DNA of 64,000 nt from Duganella rivi (GTDB lineage Bacteria > Pseudomonadota > Gammaproteobacteria > Burkholderiales > Burkholderiaceae_D): contig NZ_WWCK01000005.1 in the NCBI RefSeq assembly GCF_009857435.1, positions 62,001-126,000 on the forward strand, given 5' to 3'. The position numbers were made by a program, and so were the translations under genes. Below are positions 1 to 7,826 of the stretch, piece by piece (position 1 is the first letter of the stretch; each line of letters starts with the position of its first letter). Under the pieces are notes generated by a model. It was not told the DNA's origin. It searched no databases and saw only the letters and a list, made by a program, of their open reading frames with translations.

Positions 1-46
1 TTACGGCGCCGGCGCCAATCTGCGCAGCGACCTCGGAGCACGCTAA
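1..46 (+). CDS. 3' end of an unidentified CDS, cut by the window edge
   Basis: An open frame enters from the left edge and ends at TAA 44-46; only about 14 residues remain (YGAGANLRSDLGAR). The stop overlaps the next ATG by one base (TAATG), which suggests translational coupling with the small membrane protein that follows. Too little is left to name a family. Confidence 0.4.
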   Translation, partial: YGAGANLRSDLGAR

Positions 47-222
47 TGTTGGCCGCCATCCTCGTGCTGCTCGGCATTGCCGGTCTGGCTGCGGACTGGC
101 TCTACCGTAATTTCCTGGCCCGTCCCAAGCGCCTCAGCAAGGACGCGCCGGTCATGCTCAGCGGCTGGACTGACGGGCAGGAATCGCCGGTGGCGGTGCA
201 TTTGCGCCACCGGTCGCGCTAA
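46..222 (+). CDS. Small single-pass membrane protein, 58 aa
   Basis: Unrecognised family. ATG at 46 overlaps the previous stop codon (TAATG) and the frame runs 58 codons to TAA at 220-222. Residues 2-20 form one hydrophobic helix (LAAILVLLGIAGLAADWLY), followed by a basic stretch (RNFLARPKRLSK) and a polar tail. By the positive-inside rule this suggests the C-terminus is cytoplasmic. It is convergent with the RTX gene that ends at 227. The call rests on the coupled start, the open frame and the clear transmembrane segment. Function cannot be assigned. Confidence 0.5.
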   Translation: MLAAILVLLGIAGLAADWLYRNFLARPKRLSKDAPVMLSGWTDGQESPVAVHLRHRSR

Positions 223-226
223 CCGC

Positions 227-1186
227 TCAGGCCAGCGGCACCCTGGTGGCAAAAGGCGTGTAAGCGAAACCGGCGTCGGCCACGCCCACCAGCGCGGCGA
301 CGTTTTCGGCACTCTCGGAAAACTGCGCCAGCACGCTGGCCACCGAGTCGAGCTTGTTGTCAAGGATGTTGGTCCAGTAGGCCAGGCCGGCTGCCTCGCC
401 GGCCCGGTGCAGCACGTTCTGGTAGAGCCGCGCGACAATCTCGCTGTTGGTCGGCGCCGCGCCGTAAAGCGCCTTGAACTCCGCCGAATCGACAAAGCCA
501 GCCGCTACGTCAAGCAGGCTGACGCCGCGATCCATGTGGTACAACCAATAGCCGAGGCCGGCCAAGTCCGGCGTGCGGTTGAAGGCGGCCTGGTAGATGC
601 GGTAGGCCTGCCCGCCGACGCCATTGAAATCCATCCCGACGCTGACGTCATCAAAGGCGAAACGCTCGATATTGCTCAGCGTATCGCTTCCTGCGCTGCC
701 GGACAGCGCGGCGACCGTGTAGCCAGCGCCGCTCTTGGCCACGCTGAAGTTGGCGCGGTTACCGGCAAAAACCGCAGTGTCGATGCCGAGGCCGCCGTCG
801 AGCATGTCGTTGTTTGCGCCGCCGGCCAGCGTGTCGTTGCCGCCGTTGCCGCGCAAGGTGTCGGTGCCGGCACCGCCCGCCAGCGTATCGTCGCCTGCCC
901 CGCCATCGATGGTAAGCCCGAAGTAAGTGCTCAGGTCGATCTTGTCGGCAAGGCTGTCAAAGGCCAGCGTTTCGATGTTGTACAGCGTGGCGTGCAGCGC
1001 GGCGCTGGCGCCGGAGACGGTGTCAATCTGCACCGCCCCATCGTCCTTGCGGGTGATGACGTAGTTGCTGCGCAGCGAGGTGCCAAGGTCGAGCGTATCG
1101 ACGCCGCCCAAGCCATCGAGCGTGAAAGACAGGGCGGCAACCACGCGCCAAGTGTCGTTGCCTGCCGTGCCTAAGATGGTTGCCAT
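227..1186 (-). CDS. RTX calcium-binding protein with C-terminal DUF4214 domain
   Basis: A 319-aa protein with no Sec signal, as expected for type I secretion substrates. Glycine/aspartate nonapeptides of the RTX type (GGAGDDTLAGGAG, GNGGNDTLAGG) occupy roughly residues 94-135 and should bind calcium outside the cell. A DUF4214 domain follows at about 190-310 (AYRIYQAAFNRTPD, YQNVLHRAGEAAG). Residues 55-61 read DTVSGAS, matching the D-x-x-S/T-G-A-S/T signature that ApbE enzymes modify with FMN; it lies in the N-terminal part before the repeats. GGAGGATC precedes ATG 1186. It is the last gene of the minus-strand operon, 24 bp after apbE. Its last ~175 residues closely resemble the C-terminus of the M10 protein at 3912-6479. 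No type I secretion genes are in the window. Confidence 0.85.
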   Translation of the reverse strand: MATILGTAGNDTWRVVAALSFTLDGLGGVDTLDLGTSLRSNYVITRKDDGAVQIDTVSGASAALHATLYNIETLAFDSLADKIDLSTYFGLTIDGGAGDDTLAGGAGTDTLRGNGGNDTLAGGANNDMLDGGLGIDTAVFAGNRANFSVAKSGAGYTVAALSGSAGSDTLSNIERFAFDDVSVGMDFNGVGGQAYRIYQAAFNRTPDLAGLGYWLYHMDRGVSLLDVAAGFVDSAEFKALYGAAPTNSEIVARLYQNVLHRAGEAAGLAYWTNILDNKLDSVASVLAQFSESAENVAALVGVADAGFAYTPFATRVPLA

Positions 1187-1210
1187 GCTGCTGATCCTCC
1201 AGTCACTGGT

Positions 1211-2104
1211 TCAATCGGGCTTGCCGAGATGGATCTCGCCACTGTAATCCATTGCCAGATAGCTTACGCCTGCTGCCTCCAGGAAGTCCAGCCCGTCCTG
1301 TTCCTTCAGCATGGCGATGGTGCTGCAATTGCCGGCCATCACCGCCAGCGGCGCGACCACGCTGACCGTGCGCCAGTAGGTGACCGGCTGGCCGCTATGC
1401 GGATTCAGCAGGTGGCAGTAGCGCCGGCCGTCCAATTCGAAAAACCGCGCGTAGTCGCCGCTGGTGGCTAAACCGCCGCGCTCGATGGGAATACTCGCGA
1501 TAATGTCGCCGGCGCGGCGCGGATCCTGGATGCCGATCATCCATGGGCCGCCGTCCGGCTTGGGGCCGATGGCGCGCAGGTCGCCGCCGAGGCTGACGTA
1601 GCCGTGGCGGATGCCGGCCGCAGCCAGCACGGCGGCGGCGCGGTCGGCGGCGTACTCCTTGCCGAAGCCGCCGAAGTCGAGCTCCATTCCCACCTGCGGC
1701 AGGCGCACGCTGTTGGCATTGCGCTCTACCCTGCCCCAGCCGATCAGGGCGCATACGCGCGCCAGCGTCTCGTCGGAGGGCAGTTGCGGGCGCTTGAAAT
1801 CCCATGCTTGCCGCAGCACGCCGGCGGTGATGTCGAACAGGCCGCCGCTGGCCTGGAACAGGGTGTCGGCGTAGGCCAGCAAGGAGGCGGTCTCTTCGTC
1901 GCAAACAAGCGCCGCACCGCCCGCTGCGGCGTTGATCCGCGAGATGACGCTGTCCGGCCGGTAGCGCGAGAACTTGGCTTCGATGCGCCGGACTTCGGCC
2001 ACGGCCGCCGCTATCGGCGCGCGCGCCGCTGGCAGGTCGCCGGCCGCGATCACGATCTCGCAAGTGCAAGCCATGGCGCTGAACGGCTGCTTCAATAGTT
2101 GCAT
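1211..2104 (-). CDS. apbE: FAD:protein FMN transferase (ApbE family)
   Basis: ApbE enzymes use FAD and Mg2+ to attach FMN through a phosphoester bond to Ser/Thr of target proteins. This 297-aa protein has the family core: the FSRYRPDSVISRIN segment, DFGGFGKEYAADRA, then GYVSLGGDLRAIG, the C-terminal half with TSGDYARFF, and HLLNPHSGQPV, which contributes metal/flavin contacts. ATG 2104 is chosen because AAGGTG lies just upstream; a GTG at 2110 would add two residues. No signal peptide or lipobox is visible, which is odd because flavinylated targets are usually extracytoplasmic. It starts 8 bp after the DUF3570 stop and lies directly before the RTX gene; both neighbours carry a D-x-x-S-G-A-S motif and are candidate substrates. 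Confidence 0.9.
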   Translation of the reverse strand: MQLLKQPFSAMACTCEIVIAAGDLPAARAPIAAAVAEVRRIEAKFSRYRPDSVISRINAAAGGAALVCDEETASLLAYADTLFQASGGLFDITAGVLRQAWDFKRPQLPSDETLARVCALIGWGRVERNANSVRLPQVGMELDFGGFGKEYAADRAAAVLAAAGIRHGYVSLGGDLRAIGPKPDGGPWMIGIQDPRRAGDIIASIPIERGGLATSGDYARFFELDGRRYCHLLNPHSGQPVTYWRTVSVVAPLAVMAGNCSTIAMLKEQDGLDFLEAAGVSYLAMDYSGEIHLGKPD

Positions 2105-2112
2105 GGACACCT

Positions 2113-3219
2113 TCAGAATTGCCGCGACAAGCCGGCGAACCAGCTGCGCGCCTCAAAGCGCGGCAGGCCGGGACTGCCTGCGCCGAAACGCCGCCAGCCG
2201 GAACGCTGGTCGTAGCGTTCGTACTTGAAGTCGATCTGCCAGTCGGCGTTGATCTGCTTGGCTATTTTGAGGCCAAGCGTGACGGCGCCGAAGGCCGACA
2301 GGCGCTGGTCTTCCGAATAGTGTACCGCACCGGCAGGCGGCATCGGCACGAACGGCGACTCAGGGTCGGCGTCGACGTAGAAGCGCGCGGCGCTTTGGGT
2401 GTACAGGCGCACGGCCGGCGTCAGCGTCCAGCCGCCGGGCAATGGCTGCACGTATTCCGTTTCCAGCGTATGGGCGCGCACGTCCCATGAATCGCGGTAG
2501 TAGCGGTAACCCAGGCGCACCGTGCCTTTCACGCTGGGCAGGTGGTGATTCCAGCGCGCCATCAGCGTGGTGTTGCGGCGGCTGTCCGGGCGCTGGTCGA
2601 ACACTTTGTACGGGTCGGAGAAGTAGCCAGTGCCAAGCGAGCGGCCGAGGTTGAGCTGCACGATGTCGTTGATGCCAAGCACGCGCGTCACGCTCAGCAA
2701 GGCGGCGCTGACGTGCTTGCTCTTGTTCCTGGCGACCTTGTTGTTGGAATTGATGTCGTCGTTGGTGACGGAAAGGCCGGCTGTCCATGTGGTGTTCTGG
2801 TCGTCGCTGGACAGGCTGCCTTGCAGCATGCCGCTGCGCGACAGGTAGTCCGACTCGCTGGAAACGCTGGCGCCGGCGGTGATGCTGGCGCGTTCGAAGT
2901 AGCGCGTGGCTTCGAGGTCGGCGGCGCGGCGGCTGTCGCGCATCCTGGTCAGCGCTGCCGTGTGATAGGCCGGCGAGGCACCGGAGATGGCGTCGTGCAC
3001 CAGCGTTGCGCCCAGCGACCACTCGCCGGCTACCGGCGCGACGACGTTGAGCGCGGTGGCTTTGACGCGGATGCGGTCGGCATCTGGCTGGCTGTCCAGG
3101 TAATCGAGATGTTTGAGGCTGATGGTGGCGCGCTCGGGCGGCGTTTCGGCTTGCACGGTGAGCGGCAGGGCGAGTGCGGCAGCCAGCAAGCTTGAGCCGA
3201 GCTTGGTCTGTTCGCTCAT
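2113..3219 (-). CDS. DUF3570 family outer-membrane-type protein, candidate flavinylation target
   Basis: A 368-aa protein with an N-terminal signal peptide (hydrophobic LLAAALALPL, cleavage near VQA-ET) and alternating amphipathic strands ending in SRQF. A terminal Phe is typical of outer-membrane beta barrels. Family: DUF3570. Residues 76-82 are DAISGAS, a full match to the flavinylation signature D-x-x-S/T-G-A-S/T, with S82 the expected FMN acceptor. Its ATG overlaps the DUF4266 stop (TGATG) and apbE follows after 8 bp, so the three are translationally linked. I infer a flavin-bearing outer-membrane or periplasmic redox protein served by ApbE. The barrel topology and the modification are predictions. 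Confidence 0.85.
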   Translation of the reverse strand: MSEQTKLGSSLLAAALALPLTVQAETPPERATISLKHLDYLDSQPDADRIRVKATALNVVAPVAGEWSLGATLVHDAISGASPAYHTAALTRMRDSRRAADLEATRYFERASITAGASVSSESDYLSRSGMLQGSLSSDDQNTTWTAGLSVTNDDINSNNKVARNKSKHVSAALLSVTRVLGINDIVQLNLGRSLGTGYFSDPYKVFDQRPDSRRNTTLMARWNHHLPSVKGTVRLGYRYYRDSWDVRAHTLETEYVQPLPGGWTLTPAVRLYTQSAARFYVDADPESPFVPMPPAGAVHYSEDQRLSAFGAVTLGLKIAKQINADWQIDFKYERYDQRSGWRRFGAGSPGLPRFEARSWFAGLSRQF

Positions 3220-3425
3220 CAATTGCACCCGCATCCGCCGCCGCCGACGCCGGCGCCGCCGGCCGCCGCTTCCTTGCTGCTGTAAATGTGCTCGGCGAAT
3301 TTGCGATCGAGCCCGTCGCCATTGAAGGTCATTTCGGGGCGGGCCAGCGTGCCGCGCTCCCAGGGCTGCACGGTCGCGCAGCCGGACAGCATGACAGCAG
3401 CGGCCAGGAAAATTAGTCGCTTCAT
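3219..3425 (-). CDS. DUF4266 small lipoprotein
   Basis: A 68-aa lipoprotein: a KR-led signal, then the lipobox LSGC at about residues 18-21, a short conserved body (RPEMTFNGDGLDRKFAEHIYSSKE) and a Gly-rich tail ending GGGGCGCN. The two terminal cysteines could be redox-active or bind metal, but this is not shown. Family: DUF4266, known as a partner of DUF3570/ApbE loci. ATG 3425 overlaps the TlpA stop by four bases (ATGA), and its own stop overlaps the DUF3570 start, so it sits tightly inside the operon. Probably an inner- or outer-membrane-anchored accessory to the DUF3570 protein. Confidence 0.85.
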   Translation of the reverse strand: MKRLIFLAAAVMLSGCATVQPWERGTLARPEMTFNGDGLDRKFAEHIYSSKEAAAGGAGVGGGGCGCN

Positions 3426-3940
3426 GGTTGCGCCTCCAGCGCGGATTGAATGTCGGCTTCCAGCTGCTGCTGGATCTTCGGATTGAAGCCTGCATGCTGC
3501 TTGCGCACGCGGCCGTCGCGGCCGATCAGGATGCTGCTCGGCATGCCCTTGATGGCGTACTGGCGCGGCAGCTTGCCCTCGGGATCGAAGGCCACCGGAA
3601 AGGCTGCGGGCGTGGCAAGCAGGAAGCGCTTGCCATCCTCGCTGTCGGTATCGAGGTTGACGGCAATGATCTGCAGGCCTTGCGCGGCATAGCGCGCCTG
3701 CATCGCCGCCATCCATGGGAACGATTGCTTGCACGGCCCGCACCACGAGGCCCAGAAATCCAGATACACCACCTTGCCGCGCAAGTCCGCCAGCCGCGCC
3801 GCGCCCGCTACCGCGCCGGCCGGGATGGCGAAGTCCGGCGCCGCCTGCCCCGGCTCGACCGCCTGAGCCGGCGCCAGCGCGGCCAGCGCCAGCATTGCCG
3901 CGCACATCCGCTTAACCAAACGGCACATAGGAAAAACCAT
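3422..3940 (-). CDS. TlpA-like periplasmic thioredoxin
   Basis: AhpC/TSA-Redoxin fold protein, about 172 aa, with signal peptide (KRMCAAMLALAALAPAQA) and the active site FWASWCGPC. The later GMPSSILIGRDGRV segment contains the expected cis-Pro region. It should act as a periplasmic thiol-disulfide reductant. The start is uncertain: ATG 3940 lies inside the end of the M10 gene, and ATGs at 3928 and 3907 also give plausible signal peptides; 3907 would avoid the overlap. It comes directly before the DUF4266 gene (ATGA overlap), whose product ends in GCGCN. I infer that it keeps cysteines of the operon's products reduced or matures a cofactor site. Confidence 0.88.
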   Translation of the reverse strand: MVFPMCRLVKRMCAAMLALAALAPAQAVEPGQAAPDFAIPAGAVAGAARLADLRGKVVYLDFWASWCGPCKQSFPWMAAMQARYAAQGLQIIAVNLDTDSEDGKRFLLATPAAFPVAFDPEGKLPRQYAIKGMPSSILIGRDGRVRKQHAGFNPKIQQQLEADIQSALEAQP

Positions 3941-6479
3941 TCCCGATCACACCAATCAAGGCACTTTGATTTTCCGCCGCCTCGCTAAACCCCATCAGCA
4001 CGCCGGCTATATTGTCCGCCTTCTGGTCAAGAATGTTGACCCAGTAAGCGACACCGGCCGCCTCGCCGGCGCGGTGCAGCACATTCTGGTAGTACTGCTG
4101 CACCACCTGGTTATTGGTCGGGTTGCTGCCATACAGCGTTTTGAATTCAGCCGAGGCGACAAAGCTTTCCGCCACCTGCTTCAGCGTCGCGCCCTGATCC
4201 ATCATGCCGATCCAGTAACCGAGACCGGCCACATCCGGCGAGCGGTTAAACGCCGCCTGATAAATGCGATACGCCATGCCCGCCACGCCATCCGTATCGA
4301 GCGCCACGCTGACATCGCTGAACTTGATGCGCTCCACGTTCACCAAGGTATCCGTGCCCTGCGCGCCGGTGTTGTCGGTCAGCGTAAAGCCCTTGGAGGT
4401 CTTGAGCACGGTAAAGTCGGCGCGCTTGCCGGCCACCACGAAAGTATCGAGACCGCCGCCGCCATCGACCTGGTCGTTGGCCGCAGAACCGTTGAGCACA
4501 TCCTTCGCCTCGCTGCCGACTATGGGCGCGGAACCGGCAGCCGGCAGCACGTTGATGAAAGCGGTGTAGACATTGCTGCCGCCCGCCGAGTCGCTGAGAA
4601 TGTAGCGGAAGCTGTCTTCGCCGCTGTAGCTGCTGCTGGGTGCGTAGGTGTAAGAACCGTCGGCATTCAAGGTCAGCGTGCCGTGCAAGGGCTTGACGTC
4701 GAGCTTGTAGCTGACCTTGCTGCGATCCTCGTCGCTAGGGTCGGGTAGCTTGCCTGCCACCTGCCCCGCCTGTTCCACATCAATGGTCGCATCCGCGCCC
4801 AAGGCCGACTTGCCCAGCGTGATGGTCTGATCCGAGAACTTGAGGATCTCCGTATTCAGCAGCGTATCGAAACCGCTGCTGCCGTCGCGCGCCGCCACAA
4901 AGATTTTGCCGAAGCCGGAACTCAGCAAGTAATCAGCGCGCGCGCCCTCGAACACCGCCGTGTCGCTGCCCTTGCCGCCGTCTATCCAGTCGTTGCCCTT
5001 GCCGCCCTTGAGCGCGTTGGCGGCGTCGTTGCCGACCAGGACGTCATCAAACGCCGAACCGATCACGTTCTCGATCAGGGTGCCGGTGCCGATCGACAGA
5101 TTGTTGACCGAACTGACGCCGCCCGCCGTCACGCCCACGCTGCTCACCTGCCCCGGCGTCAAGTTGATCGACGCGCCGGTGACGGCCAGCGAGGCATCGA
5201 TGGTGTCGGCGCCGCCATCGTCAATGATGCTGGTCTCGGCGCTGAATTGCAGGCCCTTGAGCTGGTAGACGGTATCGCCGCCGTTGAACGCCACCGTGCC
5301 GTACAGCATGCGCAGCGCCGTGATGTCGAGCGCGCCCCACGTTGCCGGGAACAAGCCATCCGGCGAGGCCTTGCCGGACATGACGGTCAAGCTGGTCATG
5401 TCGTAGGCGGCGTTGAACTGCTGCGTGTACTGATCGCCGGGATCGACATTGGTCGGATGGCGCAAGCCCAGCGCATGGCCGATTTCGTGCAGCAGCGCGG
5501 CATAGCCTTCGGCGCCGGGCGCCAGTTGCAGCATCGACTCCACGTCCATCCACACGTCGCCGGCGGCAGCGGTGGCGCCCGGCAAGGCGGTAACGCCCTT
5601 GGTCGCCCCCTGCTCGCTGACGCCGAAGCGCAGGTCGCCCACCGTGGCGCCGCTCTCGCTGACTTCCTTGAAGGTCAGCCCGGTCAGCTGGCTCAGCGAC
5701 GACAGGATGGCGCGCACCGTTTCCTGCTCGGCCGCCGTGAAAGCGCGGAAGCCGGTGGCGCCGGCGCCGCTGGCTGGCGCCTGCGTGACAAAGCTGTACG
5801 ACACCGTGACCGCCGTGCCCAGCGCAGCGGAGGCATTCCAGCGCGCGCTGCCGCCGGCCACCAGGCCCTGGGTGGCCACGTCCTCCGGCTTGATGAAGCC
5901 CGAGAGCGCAAATTTCTCATCCCAGTGGCCGGCAAGGCCCAGCGCCTCGACATTGCTGATGGTGATGGAGAACTCGCTGCGCAGCGATGCGGTAATCACC
6001 GCGCTCACGCCATCGATGCTGACCTTGATGGTAAAGTCGGCCCACGTGCCCTTGCCGTCGCGCAGATCGGGCAGCCACACCGTGTCGAAGCCGCCCCGGC
6101 CGTCGACCACGTTGCGCGCGCCGCCGAGGTAGAACTCGTTGTCGGCCACGCTGCCCTTGAAGTTGTTGTCGGTCCAGCCGCCGCTGATGCTGGTGACGCC
6201 GACCAGCGTGTCGCGCGTGCCCCAGCCGTCGTCGGCGTAGCCGGCCTCAAGGTCGGCGGTGACTGCGCCGGGGCTGTCCCAGTAGGCCGCGGTCAGGCCG
6301 CGCCACACCTCGGCCCCGGCCACCTTCTCGATGCGGTCATTGCCCGCACCGCCGATCACCTGGCCGTTGAACAATTGGATCAGGTCATTGCCGTCGCCAC
6401 CGAAAATATCGTTCCACTCGTCCTTGTTGGCGGCCGATTGGGTGTAGGTGTCATTGCCTGCTGTTAAGCGAATATCCAT
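3912..6479 (-). CDS. Serralysin-like M10 metalloprotease with RTX, cadherin-like and DUF4214 domains
   Basis: An 855-aa multidomain secreted protein without a Sec signal. The N-terminal ~200 residues carry RTX-like Asp/Gly turns (GGDGNDLIQL, GGAGNDRIEK). The catalytic zinc motif HEIGHALGLRH is at about 331-341, followed by the Met-turn TVMSG and the M10 pattern WGALDITALRMLYG. Then come further RTX repeats (GGKGNDWIDGGKGSD), a cadherin/VCBS-like domain (GTLTLNADGSYTYAP, GEDSFRYILSD) and a C-terminal DUF4214 domain. AAGGG precedes ATG 6479, 9 bp after the DUF1501 stop. The family is calcium-dependent and usually exported by a type I system, none of which is visible here. Zinc ligands are intact, so an active protease is likely. 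Confidence 0.9.
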   Translation of the reverse strand: MDIRLTAGNDTYTQSAANKDEWNDIFGGDGNDLIQLFNGQVIGGAGNDRIEKVAGAEVWRGLTAAYWDSPGAVTADLEAGYADDGWGTRDTLVGVTSISGGWTDNNFKGSVADNEFYLGGARNVVDGRGGFDTVWLPDLRDGKGTWADFTIKVSIDGVSAVITASLRSEFSITISNVEALGLAGHWDEKFALSGFIKPEDVATQGLVAGGSARWNASAALGTAVTVSYSFVTQAPASGAGATGFRAFTAAEQETVRAILSSLSQLTGLTFKEVSESGATVGDLRFGVSEQGATKGVTALPGATAAAGDVWMDVESMLQLAPGAEGYAALLHEIGHALGLRHPTNVDPGDQYTQQFNAAYDMTSLTVMSGKASPDGLFPATWGALDITALRMLYGTVAFNGGDTVYQLKGLQFSAETSIIDDGGADTIDASLAVTGASINLTPGQVSSVGVTAGGVSSVNNLSIGTGTLIENVIGSAFDDVLVGNDAANALKGGKGNDWIDGGKGSDTAVFEGARADYLLSSGFGKIFVAARDGSSGFDTLLNTEILKFSDQTITLGKSALGADATIDVEQAGQVAGKLPDPSDEDRSKVSYKLDVKPLHGTLTLNADGSYTYAPSSSYSGEDSFRYILSDSAGGSNVYTAFINVLPAAGSAPIVGSEAKDVLNGSAANDQVDGGGGLDTFVVAGKRADFTVLKTSKGFTLTDNTGAQGTDTLVNVERIKFSDVSVALDTDGVAGMAYRIYQAAFNRSPDVAGLGYWIGMMDQGATLKQVAESFVASAEFKTLYGSNPTNNQVVQQYYQNVLHRAGEAAGVAYWVNILDQKADNIAGVLMGFSEAAENQSALIGVIGNGFSYVPFG

Positions 6480-6488
6480 GGGCGGCCC

Positions 6489-7826
6489 TTAGCTACGCAA
6501 GAAACCCAGTGTTTGCTGGGAGAAGTTGGCCAGGTGCGGGAAGGCGCTGGTGAGATCGCCGGACGGCAAGCCCAGCCACTGCATCACGCTTGCGCCAACC
6601 TGATCGGTGGAGGTGGTTGGCACCCAGCGGCCGGCCTTGTCCTTGTCCATATCGTCGACGCCGCCCGGCACCAGCGTCGGGAAGGTGCCCAGCACCTGCC
6701 CGCCCGCCACCGGCCCGCCCAGGGCGAACCAGTGATTGCCCCAAGCGTGGTCGGTGCCGCCGCCCGAGGCCTGGCGCAGCGTGCGGCCGAAATCGCTCAT
6801 CATCAGCGTGACCACATTCTGATCCATGCCGGATGCCAGATTGGCTTGATCGAACGCTGCCATGGCCTTGGCCAGCACAGCAAGCTGCGCATCCTGCGTG
6901 GTGCCGCCGCTGCCGCGCTGCGAAGTGTGGGTATCGAATTCGCCCCACTGCACCATGAACACCTGGCGCTTGTAGCCGAGGCTCTTGAACACCGGCAGCA
7001 GCGAGGCCAGCTTCCTGAGATTGTCGGCGAGCTGGTTGCTGCCGAAGTCGGCGACAGGGGTTTTGGCCATCAGGGCGGCCTGCGTGAACAAGGTGGAGTC
7101 GGCCACACTGCGGCCAAAGGTGGCCGCGTACTCGGCCTCGTACTGATTGGCGAACTGCCACTTGGCCATGCGGTTCATGGCCTGCGTGGCGGCGATCTGC
7201 GGCTGCGCCAGGTCGGCCGCGCCCCAGTAGCGCGAGTCGCCGCCGCTCAGGAACGAGACTGGCGACTTGCGGCCCAGCACCAGCGTGCGGTCGTTGCTCA
7301 TGGTGACGGCGTTGATGTTGTTGCGCAGCGAAGTCGGGAACGCCTCCAGCGCGCGTCCGGCCCAGCCGCTGCCGTCGGCGTCGCCGAGCCAGCCTTGCTG
7401 CCACATCACCTGGTCGCTGTGCGACAGCAGGAACGACGGCACTTGCACCGACTGCTCCAGCACTTGCCGCGCCGTGGCCGGCTTGACCAGCGGGCCGGCG
7501 TTGGCGATCCACGCCAGCCGGCCTTTGTTGTACAGCTCGGCCAATGGCGACAAGGCCGGGTGCAGGCCGAAGCTGTGGCCGGCGCTGTTGCCGTTCAATT
7601 TGACGAGGCTGTCCTTGGCCAGCGCCAGCTCCGGCCGCGCGGTGGCGTAGTCGCTGTAGGCGCCGTCCAGCGGCACCAGCGTGTTGTTGCCATCGTTGCC
7701 GCCGTTGAGGAACAGGCAGATCAGCGCGCGGTAGTCGCTGGTGGCGGCAAGGCCGCTGTTAATCGAGCCCAGCAGGCTGGCGCTGCCCAGCATGCCCAGG
7801 CGCAGAAAATGACGTCGATCCATCAT
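6489..7826 (-). CDS. DUF1501 family protein with Tat signal
   Basis: A 445-aa DUF1501 protein. The N-terminus MMDRRHFLRLGMLGSASLLG contains a canonical twin-arginine motif (RRHFL), so it is exported folded. The body shows the family features: ICLFLNGGNDGNNTLVPL near the start and MMSDFGRT with GGTDHAWGNHWFALGG near the end, resembling the sulfatase/alkaline-phosphatase fold. ATG 7826 overlaps the DUF1800 stop (ATGA), with GGAG shortly upstream. DUF1501 and DUF1800 genes are habitually paired across bacteria, but the biochemical role is unknown to me. Here they head an operon of secreted RTX and redox proteins. Confidence 0.9.
   Translation of the reverse strand: MMDRRHFLRLGMLGSASLLGSINSGLAATSDYRALICLFLNGGNDGNNTLVPLDGAYSDYATARPELALAKDSLVKLNGNSAGHSFGLHPALSPLAELYNKGRLAWIANAGPLVKPATARQVLEQSVQVPSFLLSHSDQVMWQQGWLGDADGSGWAGRALEAFPTSLRNNINAVTMSNDRTLVLGRKSPVSFLSGGDSRYWGAADLAQPQIAATQAMNRMAKWQFANQYEAEYAATFGRSVADSTLFTQAALMAKTPVADFGSNQLADNLRKLASLLPVFKSLGYKRQVFMVQWGEFDTHTSQRGSGGTTQDAQLAVLAKAMAAFDQANLASGMDQNVVTLMMSDFGRTLRQASGGGTDHAWGNHWFALGGPVAGGQVLGTFPTLVPGGVDDMDKDKAGRWVPTTSTDQVGASVMQWLGLPSGDLTSAFPHLANFSQQTLGFLRS

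Noticed and set aside
77..1174. Plus-strand open frame of 365 codons opposite the RTX gene
   Set aside because: It mirrors the RTX/DUF4214 gene in the opposite frame, has GC-driven composition (Val, Ala, Arg-rich), and no domain or ribosome binding site.
3219..3300. GCC/CCG-rich run as a tandem repeat element
   Set aside because: It is the coding sequence of the Gly-rich tail of the DUF4266 lipoprotein.
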